64,000 nt of DNA from Pseudomonas entomophila (GTDB lineage: Bacteria > Pseudomonadota > Gammaproteobacteria > Pseudomonadales > Pseudomonadaceae): contig NZ_JAAMQJ010000008.1 in assembly GCF_013523125.1 (NCBI RefSeq), positions 62,001 to 126,000 of the forward strand, in the 5' to 3' direction. This document shows positions 49,261-60,500 of the stretch, one piece after another. The notes under the pieces are model-generated. The model was given only the letters and a program-made list of their open reading frames with translations. It searched no databases and was not told the DNA's origin. The translations under genes were made by a program, and so were the position numbers. Position 1 is the first letter of the stretch. Every line of letters starts with the position of its first letter.

Positions 49261-49382
49261 GGCGTGAGGGCCTCGATACGGCTGCGCCAACGCCGGGCTG
49301 CCGTGTATAGACTCGGGATGGAGCCGAGCGCGACAGGGATCCTGCCGTGCCTGTCGACACCTGGCACTGATTGCGCCTCGGC

Positions 49383-49406
49383 TAATTTTTCCTGCCTCGG
49401 CAACGT
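49383..49406 (+). promoter_or_regulatory. PvdS-type (iron starvation) promoter of pvdY
   Basis: TAATT (49383-49387), 16 bp, then CGT (49404-49406): this fits the PvdS recognition pattern TAAAT-N16-CGT with one mismatch in the -35. It lies 41 bp before the pvdY ATG. Confidence 0.7.
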
Positions 49407-49447
49407 TACCTGTCGTGTGTACCCTCCCATTGCCGCGAGCCTCCGCC

Positions 49448-50464
49448 ATGCCGTTCGATGCCGACCCCCAGACCTTTTTCTCGCCGCGCTGGCGCAGCCT
49501 GCAGGCCGAAGAGGCCCCAGGCCGCCTGAACCTGATGCTGGAGGGTCGACCCTTGATCGCGTTGCGTGTGGCTGGGACCGGCCCGCACCTCGAGGTTCGA
49601 TTGGACGCGCTCGACGCCGAGCGTGTCGAGCAGGCGCTCTGGACGGCCTGCTACTGGCTGCTGGCACGCGACCCGGCCTGCCAGCGACTGCAGTGGACGT
49701 TGTCCCAGGTGCCGCTCGAGGCCTTGGCCCTTGGCCTGTTGGTGCGCGATGGGGAGCCTGGCCGTTACCGCTGCGAGCGCACGCTGTTCTGGCAATTGCC
49801 TCGGCCCTGGTTGGGCGACACCGCCGCGGCGGTCTACCCGCAACAGATGCAGATCACGGCTGGCAAACGCCACCCGCAACGTCCGCCCAAGCCCCAGGGC
49901 GAGGTCTATCGCCGCTTCGATCCGCGCATCGGGGCCTGGGTATCGCTGCGTACCCTGTCGGTCGAGCATGACCTGGAGCGCTTCAACCGCTGGCAGAACA
50001 CCCCACGTGTCCTGCAGTTCTGGGAGGAGGGCGGCACCCTGGCGCAGCACCACGACTACCTGTCGCGACTGGAGCAAGACCCTCACACCGTGACCCTGAT
50101 CGGCTGCTTCGACGATCAGCCCTTCGCTTATTTCGAGGCCTACTGGGCCAAGGAAGACCGCATCGCGCCGTTTTACCCGGTCGACGACTACGACCGGGGC
50201 GTGCACATGCTGGTAGGTGAAGACACCCACCGCGGGCCGCACAAGGTCGCCAGCTGGCTGTCGGCGCTGACGCATTACCTGTTCCTGGACGATCCGCGCA
50301 CGCAGCACGTGGTGGCCGAGCCACGGGCCGACAACGACAAGATGATCGGCTACCTCCAGGCGCAAGGGTTCTACCGTGAAAAGACCTTCGATTTCCCACA
50401 CAAGCGCGCGGCATTGATGCGGGTAGGGCGCGAGGCGTTCTTCGAGCGGTGCGGGTTGCTGTGA
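49448..50464 (+). CDS. pvdY: Pyoverdine-associated GNAT acyltransferase (PvdY-like)
   Basis: 338-aa two-part acyltransferase of the IucB/RhbD/MbtK type; the C-terminal GNAT domain contains LRTLSVEHDLERFNRWQNTPRVLQFWEEGG, YFEAYWAKEDRIAPFY and DNDKMIGYLQAQGFYREKTF. In pyoverdine producers, this gene type acylates hydroxyornithine to make the hydroxamate iron ligand, as an alternative to PvdF formylation. ATG 49448 (MPFDADPQTFF). It has a PvdS box upstream, and sits convergent to pvdS. Confidence 0.85.
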   Translation: MPFDADPQTFFSPRWRSLQAEEAPGRLNLMLEGRPLIALRVAGTGPHLEVRLDALDAERVEQALWTACYWLLARDPACQRLQWTLSQVPLEALALGLLVRDGEPGRYRCERTLFWQLPRPWLGDTAAAVYPQQMQITAGKRHPQRPPKPQGEVYRRFDPRIGAWVSLRTLSVEHDLERFNRWQNTPRVLQFWEEGGTLAQHHDYLSRLEQDPHTVTLIGCFDDQPFAYFEAYWAKEDRIAPFYPVDDYDRGVHMLVGEDTHRGPHKVASWLSALTHYLFLDDPRTQHVVAEPRADNDKMIGYLQAQGFYREKTFDFPHKRAALMRVGREAFFERCGLL

Positions 50465-50487
50465 GGCAACAGTAGGGCGTCGGACGT

Positions 50488-50567
50488 CCCCCTGTGAGGC
50501 TTGCCCGCGATAGCGTCCGGCCCATCACCGCCTGCATCGCGGGCAAGCCTGCTTCCCCACAGGGGGG
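50488..50567. repeat. REP pair forming a long hairpin between pvdY and pvdS
   Basis: CCCCCTGTG...GGCTTGCCCGCGAT (50488-50511) faces ATCGCGGGCAAGCCT...CACAGGGGG (50536-50567). The two REPs are inverted and could fold into a long, slightly interrupted stem between the convergent genes, where it may act as a bidirectional terminator or message stabiliser. Confidence 0.8.
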
Positions 50568-50611
50568 AACCGCTCTGCCAGATCAGCAGTGTGGTCCACA
50601 CCGTCGTACCA

Positions 50612-51142
50612 TCACCCTTGGCGATTGGCCGTCTTGCGGCAATGCACCAGCGCATCACGAATCATGAAGTTCACCAGGGTCGGCGAGACGCCCAGCTCCT
50701 TGGCGATGTCCTTCTGCGGCACACCATGCAGGCGGTACATCTCGAAGGCATAGCGGGTGCGCTTGGGCAACTCGTCGAGGGCCGCGGCGATGTGCTCGAG
50801 GGTGGCGAAATTGATGTGGCTGGTCTCTGGCGTCGCGCTCTGCACCACCACGTTCATGCCTTCTTCCTCGGGCCCGGAATACTTCTGCTCCATGGACTGC
50901 TTGCGGTAGTGGTCGATGGCCAGGTTGCGCACGATCTGGAACAGGTAGCTCAGCTGAGCCTTGAACGAGGAGGTGATCTGCGGGGCGTTGGTCAGGCGAA
51001 AGAACGCATCCTGCACCACGTCTTCGGCACGCGAGCGGCACCCGGTGATGCGTGCGGCGATCTTCACCAGCACGTTGCGGTTGTCGACGAACGCTTGCAG
51101 CAACGGTGAATCGCACTTGCCTGTGGAGAGTTGTTCCGCCAT
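50612..51142 (-). CDS. pvdS: Iron-starvation sigma factor PvdS (PfrI)
   Basis: 176-aa ECF sigma factor that directs RNA polymerase to siderophore genes. Region 2 (DNRNVLVKIAARITGCRSRAEDVVQDAFFRL ... LSYLFQIVRNLAIDHYRKQ) and region 4 (LPKRTRYAFEMYRLHGVPQKDIAKELGVSPTLVNFMIRDAL) are nearly identical to PvdS as I know it. ATG 51142 with AGGTGA 5 nt upstream; the preceding in-frame GTG is an alternative. A Fur-like box lies about 80 bp upstream, so iron should repress it. Confidence 0.97.
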   Translation of the reverse strand: MAEQLSTGKCDSPLLQAFVDNRNVLVKIAARITGCRSRAEDVVQDAFFRLTNAPQITSSFKAQLSYLFQIVRNLAIDHYRKQSMEQKYSGPEEEGMNVVVQSATPETSHINFATLEHIAAALDELPKRTRYAFEMYRLHGVPQKDIAKELGVSPTLVNFMIRDALVHCRKTANRQG

Positions 51143-51219
51143 GGAAATCACCTGGTTTCGAAAGGAGAAGGAGGCCTTCGGGTGGTCGAGGTCCCTGCGA
51201 CGAGCGACACGTTATTCAG

Positions 51220-51241
51220 AATGATAATGATTGTCAATTGA
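51220..51241. promoter_or_regulatory. Fur box upstream of pvdS
   Basis: GATAATGATTGTCAATT (51223-51239) matches the first nine bases of the Fur consensus GATAATGATAATCATTATC exactly, and 13 of 19 overall. It is the expected iron-responsive repression site for pvdS; the next GATAAT-like repeat AATGATAAT overlaps it. Confidence 0.8.
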
Positions 51242-51427
51242 GAAAATACCTTGATGCGCCGCAATTTCCCAAGGCACGCGCGGTCGCCTCGTACAATCAC
51301 GCCGAAAACGGCTGATAGCGCCAGTCATCCGCCTGTGGCCGGGGTCCGTCTGTCCGATCCCAGTCGCTAGATATACCACCCCTATCAAAGCGGAAGGGAA
51401 TGCCTACCGACCGCGTTCCCTGATCCT

Positions 51428-51450
51428 TAATTTTTCCCCTGTCCATCCGT
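51428..51450 (+). promoter_or_regulatory. PvdS-type promoter of pvdL
   Basis: TAATT (51428-51432) and CGT (51448-51450) in the same TAATTTTTCC context as the pvdY box, but with a 15-bp instead of 16-bp spacer. It lies about 90 bp before the pvdL ATG. Confidence 0.55.
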
Positions 51451-51539
51451 CCTTTGTGTACATCACGGTCCCCCGACACTTGCGCCTGCTCGCAAGGCGG
51501 GCGCTCGCCACCGATTACCCAGACATGGCAGGAAACCCC

Positions 51540-54500
51540 ATGACGGACGCCTTCGAACTCCCGCTCACGCTGGTCCAGGCCTTGCAAACGCACGCCGCGC
51601 AGACCCCGGACCGCGTCGCGCTGCGCTTTCTGGCCGACGAACCGGGTGCCCAGGCCGTGCTCAGCTATCGAGACCTCGATACGCGCGCCCGTACCATCGC
51701 GGCCACCTTGCAAGCCCAGGCAACGTTCGGCGACCGTGCCGTGCTGCTGTTCCCCAGCGGCCCGGACTATGTGGCGGCGTTCTTCGGCTGCCTGTACGCG
51801 GGGGTGATCGCGGTACCGGCCTATCCACCGGAGTCCAGCCGCCTGCACCACCAGGCGCGCCTGCTGTCGATCATCGACGACGCCGAGCCGCGCCTGCTGC
51901 TGACCGTCTCGGCGTTGCAGGACACGCTGCAGTCCCTGGAGGCCCTGAGCGGCGAGGCGGCGCCCGTGCTGCTGGCCGTCGACGACCTGGACGCCACCCT
52001 GGCCGACGCCTGGCAGCCGCCCACGCTGCAGGCGCAGGACATCGCCTTTTTGCAATACACCTCCGGCTCCACGGCCTTGCCCAAGGGCGTGCAGGTCAGC
52101 CATGGCAACCTGGTGGCCAACGAACAGCTGATCCGCCAAGGCTTCGGCATCGACCTCAACCCGGACGACGTGATCGTCAGCTGGCTGCCGCTGTACCACG
52201 ACATGGGCCTGATCGGCGGCCTGCTGCAGCCCATCTTCAGCGGCGTGCCCTGCGTGCTGATGGCGCCGGCGTACTTCCTCGCCCGGCCCCTGCGTTGGTT
52301 GCAGGCGATCAGCGAGTACGGCGGGACCATCAGTGGCGGCCCGGACTTCGCCTACCGGCTGTGCAGCGAACGCATCAGCCAGGCTGCGCTGGCCGGGCTC
52401 GACCTGAGCCGTTGGCGTGTGGCGTACTCGGGCTCCGAACCGATCCGCCAGGACAGCCTGGCGACCTTCGCCGAGACCTTCCGCGCCTGTGGGTTCAGGC
52501 CTGAGCAGTTCTTCGCCAGCTATGGCCTGGCCGAAGCGACCCTGTTCGTCAGCGGCAGCCGCCGTGGTCAGGGGATTCCCGCGTTGTCGCTGAACGCCCA
52601 GGCACTCGCCGCGCACCGCGTCGAACCGGGCGAGGGCAACGTGCTGATGAGCTGCGGCTACAGTCAGCCTGGGCATGCGGTACAGATCGTCGACCCCGCC
52701 ACCTTGGCCGACCTGCCGGACAACCACGTCGGTGAGATCTGGGCCGCCGGCCCGAGCATCGCCCTGGGCTACTGGCGCAACCCTGAGGCCACCGCCAAGA
52801 CCTTCGTCGAGCGGGAGGGCCAGACCTGGCTGCGCACCGGCGACCTGGGTTTCCAACGCGACGGGCAACTGTTCGTCACCGGGCGTCTCAAGGACATGCT
52901 GATCGTCCGCGGCCAGAACCTCTATCCCCAGGACCTGGAGCAGGCGCTGGAGCGCGAGGTCGAGGGGCTGCGCAAGGGGCGCGTCGCGGTGTTCGCAGTC
53001 GACCACCAGGGCGAGGAGGGCATCGGCGTCGCGGTGGAGATCGGTCGCGGCGTACAGAAGATGCAGCCGCCCGCCACGTTGATCCAGGCCGTGCGCCAGA
53101 CCCTCGCCGAGGTGTGCCACCAAGCGCCGGCCGTGGTCCTGCTGCTCAACCCCGGCGCGTTGCCAAAGACCTCCAGCGGCAAGCTGCAGCGCTCGGCCTG
53201 CCGTCAGCGCCTGAAGGAGGGCAGTCTGGACAGCTATGCACGCTTCCCGGCTGACGGGCAGGCCGACACCGCCGAGGTTGCGCTGGATGACCTGCAAGCG
53301 CGCATCGCCCACGTCTGGTGCGACGTGCTTGGCCTCGACACGGTCGCTGCCGACGATCACTTCCTGCTGCTGGGCGGCAACTCCATTCTTGCCACCCAGG
53401 TCGCCGCGCGTGTCGACGAGACGCTGGGCGTCGGTCTGGGCGTGCGTGCCCTGTTCGAGCACCCGACGTTGATGGCCTACACCGCTGCGGTGGAGGCGGC
53501 GCGTCAGCCTGGCACCACGGTGGCCGAAGGCCTCGAGCGACTCGACCGTGCCGGGCCGCTGCCCCAGTCGCTGGCGCAGAACCGCCTGTGGTTGCTCTGG
53601 CAACTCGAGCCCCAGTCGGCCGCCTACAACATCCCCGCCGGGCTGCACCTGCGCGGCGACCTGGACGAAGCGGCGCTGCAGGCCAGCTTCCAAGCCCTGG
53701 TGGCGCGGCACGAAGCGCTGCGCACGCGCTTCGACGAAATCGAGGGCCAGGCGGTGCAGACCGTCTTGCCTCATCAGGCGTTCACGCTCGAGCACCGTGA
53801 CCTCGAAGGCCTCGAGCCTGCCGCCGTGACCGCACAGCGCGAGCAGGAAGCCGTACGCCCGTTCGACCTGCGCCAGGGGCCACTGCTGCGCGTGACCCTG
53901 GCGCGGCTGGCCGATGACGAGCACCAGCTGTGGGTGACCCTGCACCACATCGTCGCCGACGGCTGGTCGCTGAACATCCTGCTGGACGAGTTCGCCCGCC
54001 TGTACGCCGCCCACGTCCACGGGCAGACACTGACCCTGGACGCCTTGCCGATCGGGTACGCCGACCATGGTCAACGGCAGCGCCAATGGCTGGCTGCCGG
54101 TGAAGCGACACGCCAGCGCGACTACTGGATCGGCCAGCTGGGTGACGACCTGCCGGTACTGGACCTGTGCGCCGATCACCCGCGCACCCGCCAGATCCAG
54201 CACAAGGCCGCGCGCCTGCAGGTCAAGGTGCCCACGGCGCTGGCCAACGCCGTGCGCGATCTGGCCCGTCACCAGCAGGCCAGTGTGTTCATGGTGCTGC
54301 TCGCGGCCTGGCAGGGGCTGTTGCACCGCTACACGGGCCAGACCGACATCCGGGTCGGTGTGCCCAATGCCAACCGCTCACGCCTGGACAGCCAGGGCCT
54401 GGTCGGCTTCTTCATCAACACCCAGGTCCTGCGCGCCACGCCGGGGCCGCGCCAGCCCTTCGTGCAGTTGCTGGCCCAGGTCCGCCAGGCTACCCTGGAG

Positions 54501-57500
54501 GCCCAGGCGCACCAGGACTTGCCGTTCGAACAGGTGCTCGAAGCGCTGCCCGACGCCCGTGAGCATGGCCTGTTCCAGGTGATGTTCAACCACCAGCAGC
54601 GCGACCTGTCGGCCCTGCGCCGCCTGCCCGGTCTGCTCGCCGAAGAGCTGCCGTGGCACAGCCGCGACGCCAAGGTCGACCTGCAGCTGCACAGCGAAGA
54701 AGACCCGCAAGGTCGTCTGACCCTGGCCTTCGACTACGCCCGCGAACGCTTCGACGCCGACACCCTCGAGCGCCTGTCACGCCACCTGCTGGCGCTGCTC
54801 GACCATGTAACCTGTCACCCTGAGTGCGCGCTGGGCGAGGTGCCCCTGCATACGGCAGACGACCGCCAGCGTCTGCGTCAGTGGGGGGAGGCCCCTGTAC
54901 CCGTGGCCACCCGGTTGCTGGTCGAGCAGCTCAACGATCAGGCCCGGGCGACCCCGACGCACACTGCGTTGGTCTGGGACGGCGGTCAGCTCGACTACGC
55001 CAGCCTGCACCAGCAGGCCAACCGCCTGGCGCACTACCTGCGCGACAAGGGCGTCGGTCCCGAGACCCGTGTGGCGATCTGCCTGGAGCGCTCGCCGCAG
55101 CTGCTGATCGGCCTGCTGGCCATTCTCAAGGCCGGTGGCGCCTACGTGCCGCTGGACGTCGATTACCCTATCGAGCGCCTGGCCTACATGCTCGCCGACT
55201 GTGGCGCCGGCCTGCTGCTGAGCCACAGCGAGCGTCTCGATCGCCTGCCCAGGGCCGAGGGGGTCAGCGTGATCGCCCTCGACCAACTGCACCTGGACAA
55301 CTGGCCGAGCCAGGCGCCCGGGTTGCATCTGGACGGCGATCACCTGGCCTACGTGATCTACACCTCCGGCTCCACCGGCCAGCCCAAGGGCGTGGGCAAC
55401 ACGCACGGGGCGCTGGCCGAGCGCCTGCACTGGATGCAGGGTCGCTATGGGCTGAAGTCCAGCGACGTGCTGATGCAGAAGGCGCCGATCAGCTTCGACG
55501 TGTCGGTGTGGGAATGCTTCTGGCCCCTGGTCACCGGCTGCACCCTGGTGCTGGCCGGGCCGGGCGAGCACCGCGATCCCCGACGCATCGCCGAGCTGGT
55601 TCAGGCCCATGGGGTGACCACCTTGCACTTCGTGCCGCCGCTGCTGCAGGTGTTCGTGCAGGAGCCGCTGGCCGGGGCATGCACCAGCCTGCGCCGGGTG
55701 TTCTCCGGCGGCGAGGCGCTGTCGGCGAGCCTGCGCGACCGCGTCCTGGACGTCCTGCCCCAGGTCGAGCTGCACAACCGCTACGGCCCGACCGAAACCG
55801 CGATCAACGTCACCCACTGGCACTGTCAGGCCAGCGACGGCGACCGTTCGCCGATCGGCCGGCCGTTGGGCAACGTGCTGTGCCAGGTGCTCGACGCCGA
55901 GCTGGAGGCCAGCCTGCCGGGTGTGCCAGGTGAGCTGTACCTGGGCGGCGCCGGGCTGGCGCGGGGCTACCTGGGCCGCCCAGGCTTGACCGCCGAACGC
56001 TTCGTGCCACAGCCCGACGGTGATGGCCAGCGCTTGTACCGCAGCGGCGACCGTGCCCGCTGGCGGTTCGACCTTCAAGCGTTGGATTACCTCGGGCGTC
56101 TCGACCAGCAGGTCAAAGTGCGCGGCTTCCGGGTCGAGCCGCAAGAGGTGCAGGCCTGCCTGCTGGCCTGTGCCGGCGTCGAGCAGGCCGTGGTGCGCGT
56201 GCACCAGGACAGCGTGAGCACGCAACTGGTCGGCTACTACTGCGGCGAGGCGCACGAGGCAACCTTGCTCGCCGCCCTGGGCGAGCGTCTGCCGGCCTAC
56301 CTGGTGCCAGCACAGCTGATCCACCTGGCGCAGATGCCCCTGGGACCGAGCGGCAAGCTCGACCTCAAGGCGCTGCCAGTGCCGGTCTGGCAGCAGCGTG
56401 AATACCGCGCGCCGCACACGGCCCTGCAACGGCAGGTGGCAACGATCTGGTGCGAGGTGCTGGGCGTAGCGCAGGTGGGCCTGCAGGACGACTTTTTTGC
56501 CCTGGGCGGGCATTCGCTGCTGGCCACGCAGATCGTCTCACGCTGTCGTCAGGCCTGCGACGTCGACCTGCCGCTCAAGGCCTTGTTCGAGGCCAGCGCG
56601 CTGGAGGCGTTCTGTGCCGCGATCACCCTGCTGGTCGAACAGGGCCAGCAGGATCGACAGGGCGAGATCGCACGCGTCGACCGGCAGCAGGCCGTGCCGC
56701 TGTCGTATTCCCAGCAGCGCATGTGGTTCCTCTGGCAGATGGCGCCGGACAGCCCGGCCTACAACGTCGGCGGCATGGCGCGGCTGCGTGGCACGCTGCA
56801 CGTCGAGGCCTTCGAGCGCGCCTTGCAGGCCCTGATCGTGCGCCACGAGACCCTGCGCACCACCTTCCCCAGCCGCGACGGCGTGCCGTCCCAGTGCGTG
56901 GCACCGGACAGCCCGCTGCAGCTGGACTGGTGCGACCTCAGCGCGCACGACCCCGCGCAACGCGAGCAGCGCCTGCATGCCCTGGCCGAAGACCAGGCGC
57001 ACCAGCCCTTCGACCTCGAACAAGGCCCGCTGCTGCGCGCCTGCCTGGTCAAGACCGAAACGCATGAGCACTACTTCGTGCTGACCTTGCACCACATCGT
57101 CACCGAAGGCTGGGCCATGGACATCTTCGCCCGCGAGCTGGGCGAGCTGTACGAAGCCTTCGTCGACGACCGCGACTCGCCACTGGCGCCGCTGCCCGTG
57201 CAGTACCTGGACTACAGCGTCTGGCAACGCCAGTGGCTCGAGGGCGGCGAGGGCGTGCGACAGCGGGCGTACTGGCAGGCGCGCCTGGGCGACGAGCATC
57301 CGGTGCTCGAGCTGCCGGCCGACCGTCCACGTCCGGCCGTGCAGAGCCACCGTGGCGCGCTGTACCGCTTCGACCTCGACCCGGCCCTGGCCGAGCGGGT
57401 CCAGGCCTTCGACCAGGCCCGTGGCCTGACGCTGTTCATGACCGTGACCGCGACCCTGGCCGCCGTGCTGCACCGCCACAGCGGCCAGCGTGACCTGCGC

Positions 57501-60500
57501 ATCGGCGTGCCGGTGGCCAACCGGATTCGTCCAGAGAGCGAGGGCCTGATCGGCGCCTTCCTCAATACCCAGGTGCTGCGCTGCGAGCTGGATGGGCAGA
57601 TGCGCGGCGAGGCGCTGCTGGAGCAGGTGCGCCAGCGCGTCATCGAAGGGCAGTCGCACCAGGACCTGCCCTTCGACCAGGTGGTCGAAGCCGTGCAGCC
57701 GCCGCGCAGCAGCGCCTACAACCCGCTGTTCCAGGTGATGTGCAACGTGCAGCGCTGGGCCTTCCAGCAGAGCCGTGAGCTGGCCGGCCTGCAGGTGGAC
57801 TACCTGGTCAACGACGCCCACGCGACCAAGTTCGACCTGTACCTGGAGGTCACCGACCTCGACGGGCGTCTCGGCTGCTGCCTGACCTACAGCCAGGACC
57901 TGTTCGACGAGCCGCGCATCGCCCGCCTGGCACAGCATTGGCAGCGCCTGCTGACCGGGCTGCTGGACGACCCGCAGCAGCGTCTGTGCGAGCTGCCCCT
58001 GCTGGATCCTGCCGAGCGGCAAGGGCTGATCGACGGGCTGCGGGGCGAGCAGCCTGACGCCGCTCGCCACACCGTGCATGGGCTGTTCGCCGCCCAGGCC
58101 GCGCGGACGCCCGAGGCGCTCGCGCTGACCTACGCCGGCCAGCACCTGACCTACGCCGAACTCGACCGCCAGGCCAACCGCCTGGCCCATGCGTTGCGCG
58201 CCCGTGGCGTCGGCCCCCAGGTGCGTGTGGGGCTGGCGCTGGAGCGCTCGCCGGAGATGGTGGTCGGCCTGCTGGCGATCCTCAAGGCCGGTGGCGCCTA
58301 TGTGCCGCTGGATCCGGAATACCCCCTCGACCGCCTGCGCTACATGATCGAGGACAGCCGCATCGGCCTGCTGCTCAGCCAGCGCGCGCTGTTCGACGCG
58401 CTCGGCGCATTGCCCGAAAGCGTGGCGCGCTGGAGCCTGGACGACGACGGCGCTGCCCTGATCGCGCAACCGGACAGTGCCCCGCACGACCTCAGCGACC
58501 CGGCGCACTCGGCCTACCTGATCTACACCTCCGGCTCGACCGGCCAGCCCAAGGGCGTGGTGGTCAGCCATGGGCAGATCGCCCTGCATTGCCAGGCAGT
58601 GATCGAGGCGTTCGGCATGCGGGCCGACGATTGCGAGCTGCATTTCTATTCCATCAACTTCGACGCCGCCACCGAGCGCCTGCTGACCCCGCTGCTGTGC
58701 GGCGCACGGGTGGTGGTGCGGGCCCAGGGCCAGTGGGACGCCGAGGCCATCTGCACGCTGGTGCGCGAGCAGCAGGTAACCATCCTGGGCTTCACCCCCA
58801 GCTACGGCAGCCAGTTGGCCCAGTGGTTGGCAGTACGCGGCGAACAGCTGCCGGTGCGCCTGGTGATCACCGGCGGCGAAGCGCTGAGCGGCGAGCACGT
58901 GCAGCGCATTCGTCAGGCGTTCGTCCCGACGCAGCTGTTCAACGCCTACGGCCCGACCGAAACCGTGGTCATGCCCCTGGCCTATCCAGTGCCTGCGTCG
59001 TTACCGGCAGAGGCGAACAGCGTGCCCATCGGGCAGGTGATCGGTGCCCGCACTGCCTACATCCTCGACGAGGACCTGGCGCTGCTGCCCCAGGGCGGTA
59101 TCGGCGAGCTGTACATCGGCGGCGCGGGGGTAGCCGAGGGCTACCATGCTCGCCCTGGGCTGACCGCCGAACGCTTCGTGGCCGACCCGTTCGACCCGCA
59201 CGGCGGGCGCCTGTATCGCACTGGCGACCTGGTGCGCCTGTGCACCGACGGTGCCGTGGAATACGTCGGGCGCGCCGACCATCAGGTCAAGATTCGCGGC
59301 TTCCGCATCGAGCTGGGCGAGATCGAAGGCTGCCTGAGCGTCCATCCCGAGGTCGAGCAGGCGGTGGTCGTGGCCCTGGACATGACCGGCGGCAAGCAGC
59401 TGGTCGGCTACCTGGTGTGCCCACAGGCCAACGGCGATACGGCAGCGGCCACGGCCTTGCGCGAGGCGATCAAGCGCTACGCCAGCCAGCACCTGCCGGA
59501 CCACATGGTGCCGACCCATCTGGTGCTGCTTGACCGCCTGCCGCTGATGGGCAACGGCAAGCTCGACCGTCGCGCGCTGCCTGCACCGGACCTGGCACAG
59601 GCGCGGCAAACCTACCAGGCGCCGGCCAACGTGCGCGAGGCGCAACTGGCGCAGGTCTGGGCCGCAGTGCTGAACCTGCCGCAGGTCGGCACGCACGACA
59701 ACTTCTTCGAGCTGGGCGGCGATTCGATCCTGTCGATCCAGGTGGTCAGTCGGGCGCGTCAACTGGGTCTGCAGTTCACCCCGCGCGACCTGTTCCAGCA
59801 CCAGACCATCCAGGCCCTCGCTGCCGTGGTGACCGTCAGCACGGCGCCTGCGGGGATCGAGCAGGGGCCGCTGGCCGGGACCATCGCCTTGACCCCGATC
59901 CAGCATTGGTTCTTCGACAGCAACGTGCCACAGCGGCAGCACTGGAACCAGGCCGTGCTGTTGCAGGTTCACCAGCCGGTACAGGCCGAGCGGCTCGAAC
60001 AGGCGCTGCGCACGGTGATCACGCAGCACGATAGCCTGCGGCTGCGCTTCGCCCAGGCCGAGAGTCGCTGGCAGGGCGAATACGCTCCGCTCACGGCCGA
60101 GGCCTTGCTCTGGACGCACCGGGTCGACGACCTGGACGCGTGCCAGGCCCTGTTCAGCGACGCGCAAGGCAGCCTCGACCTGGCCGAAGGGCCGTTGCTG
60201 CGTGCCGTGCTGGTGGAGGACCCGCGAGGCGTCCAGCGGCTGCTGCTGGCGATCCACCATCTGGTGGTGGATGGGGTGTCCTGGCGTGTGCTGCTCGAAG
60301 ACCTGCAAACGGCCTACCGTGGCCAGCCGCTGGCAACCAAGACCCACGCGATGGGCGAGTGGGCCGCACGCCTGGCCAGCTATGCCAGCAGCGACTCGCT
60401 GCGCGACGAGCTGGGCTGGTGGGAAGGGCAGTTGAGCCAGGTTCGCCAGGAGCTGCCGTGCGACCATCCCCAGGGTGACAACCGTTACCGAAACGCCGCG

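Noticed and set aside
51297..56513. Other long minus-strand frames opposite pvdL, of 1009 and 578 codons
   Set aside because: Same reason: low-complexity Q/R/H/L/A-rich translations mirroring pvdL codons, no domains, no promoter.
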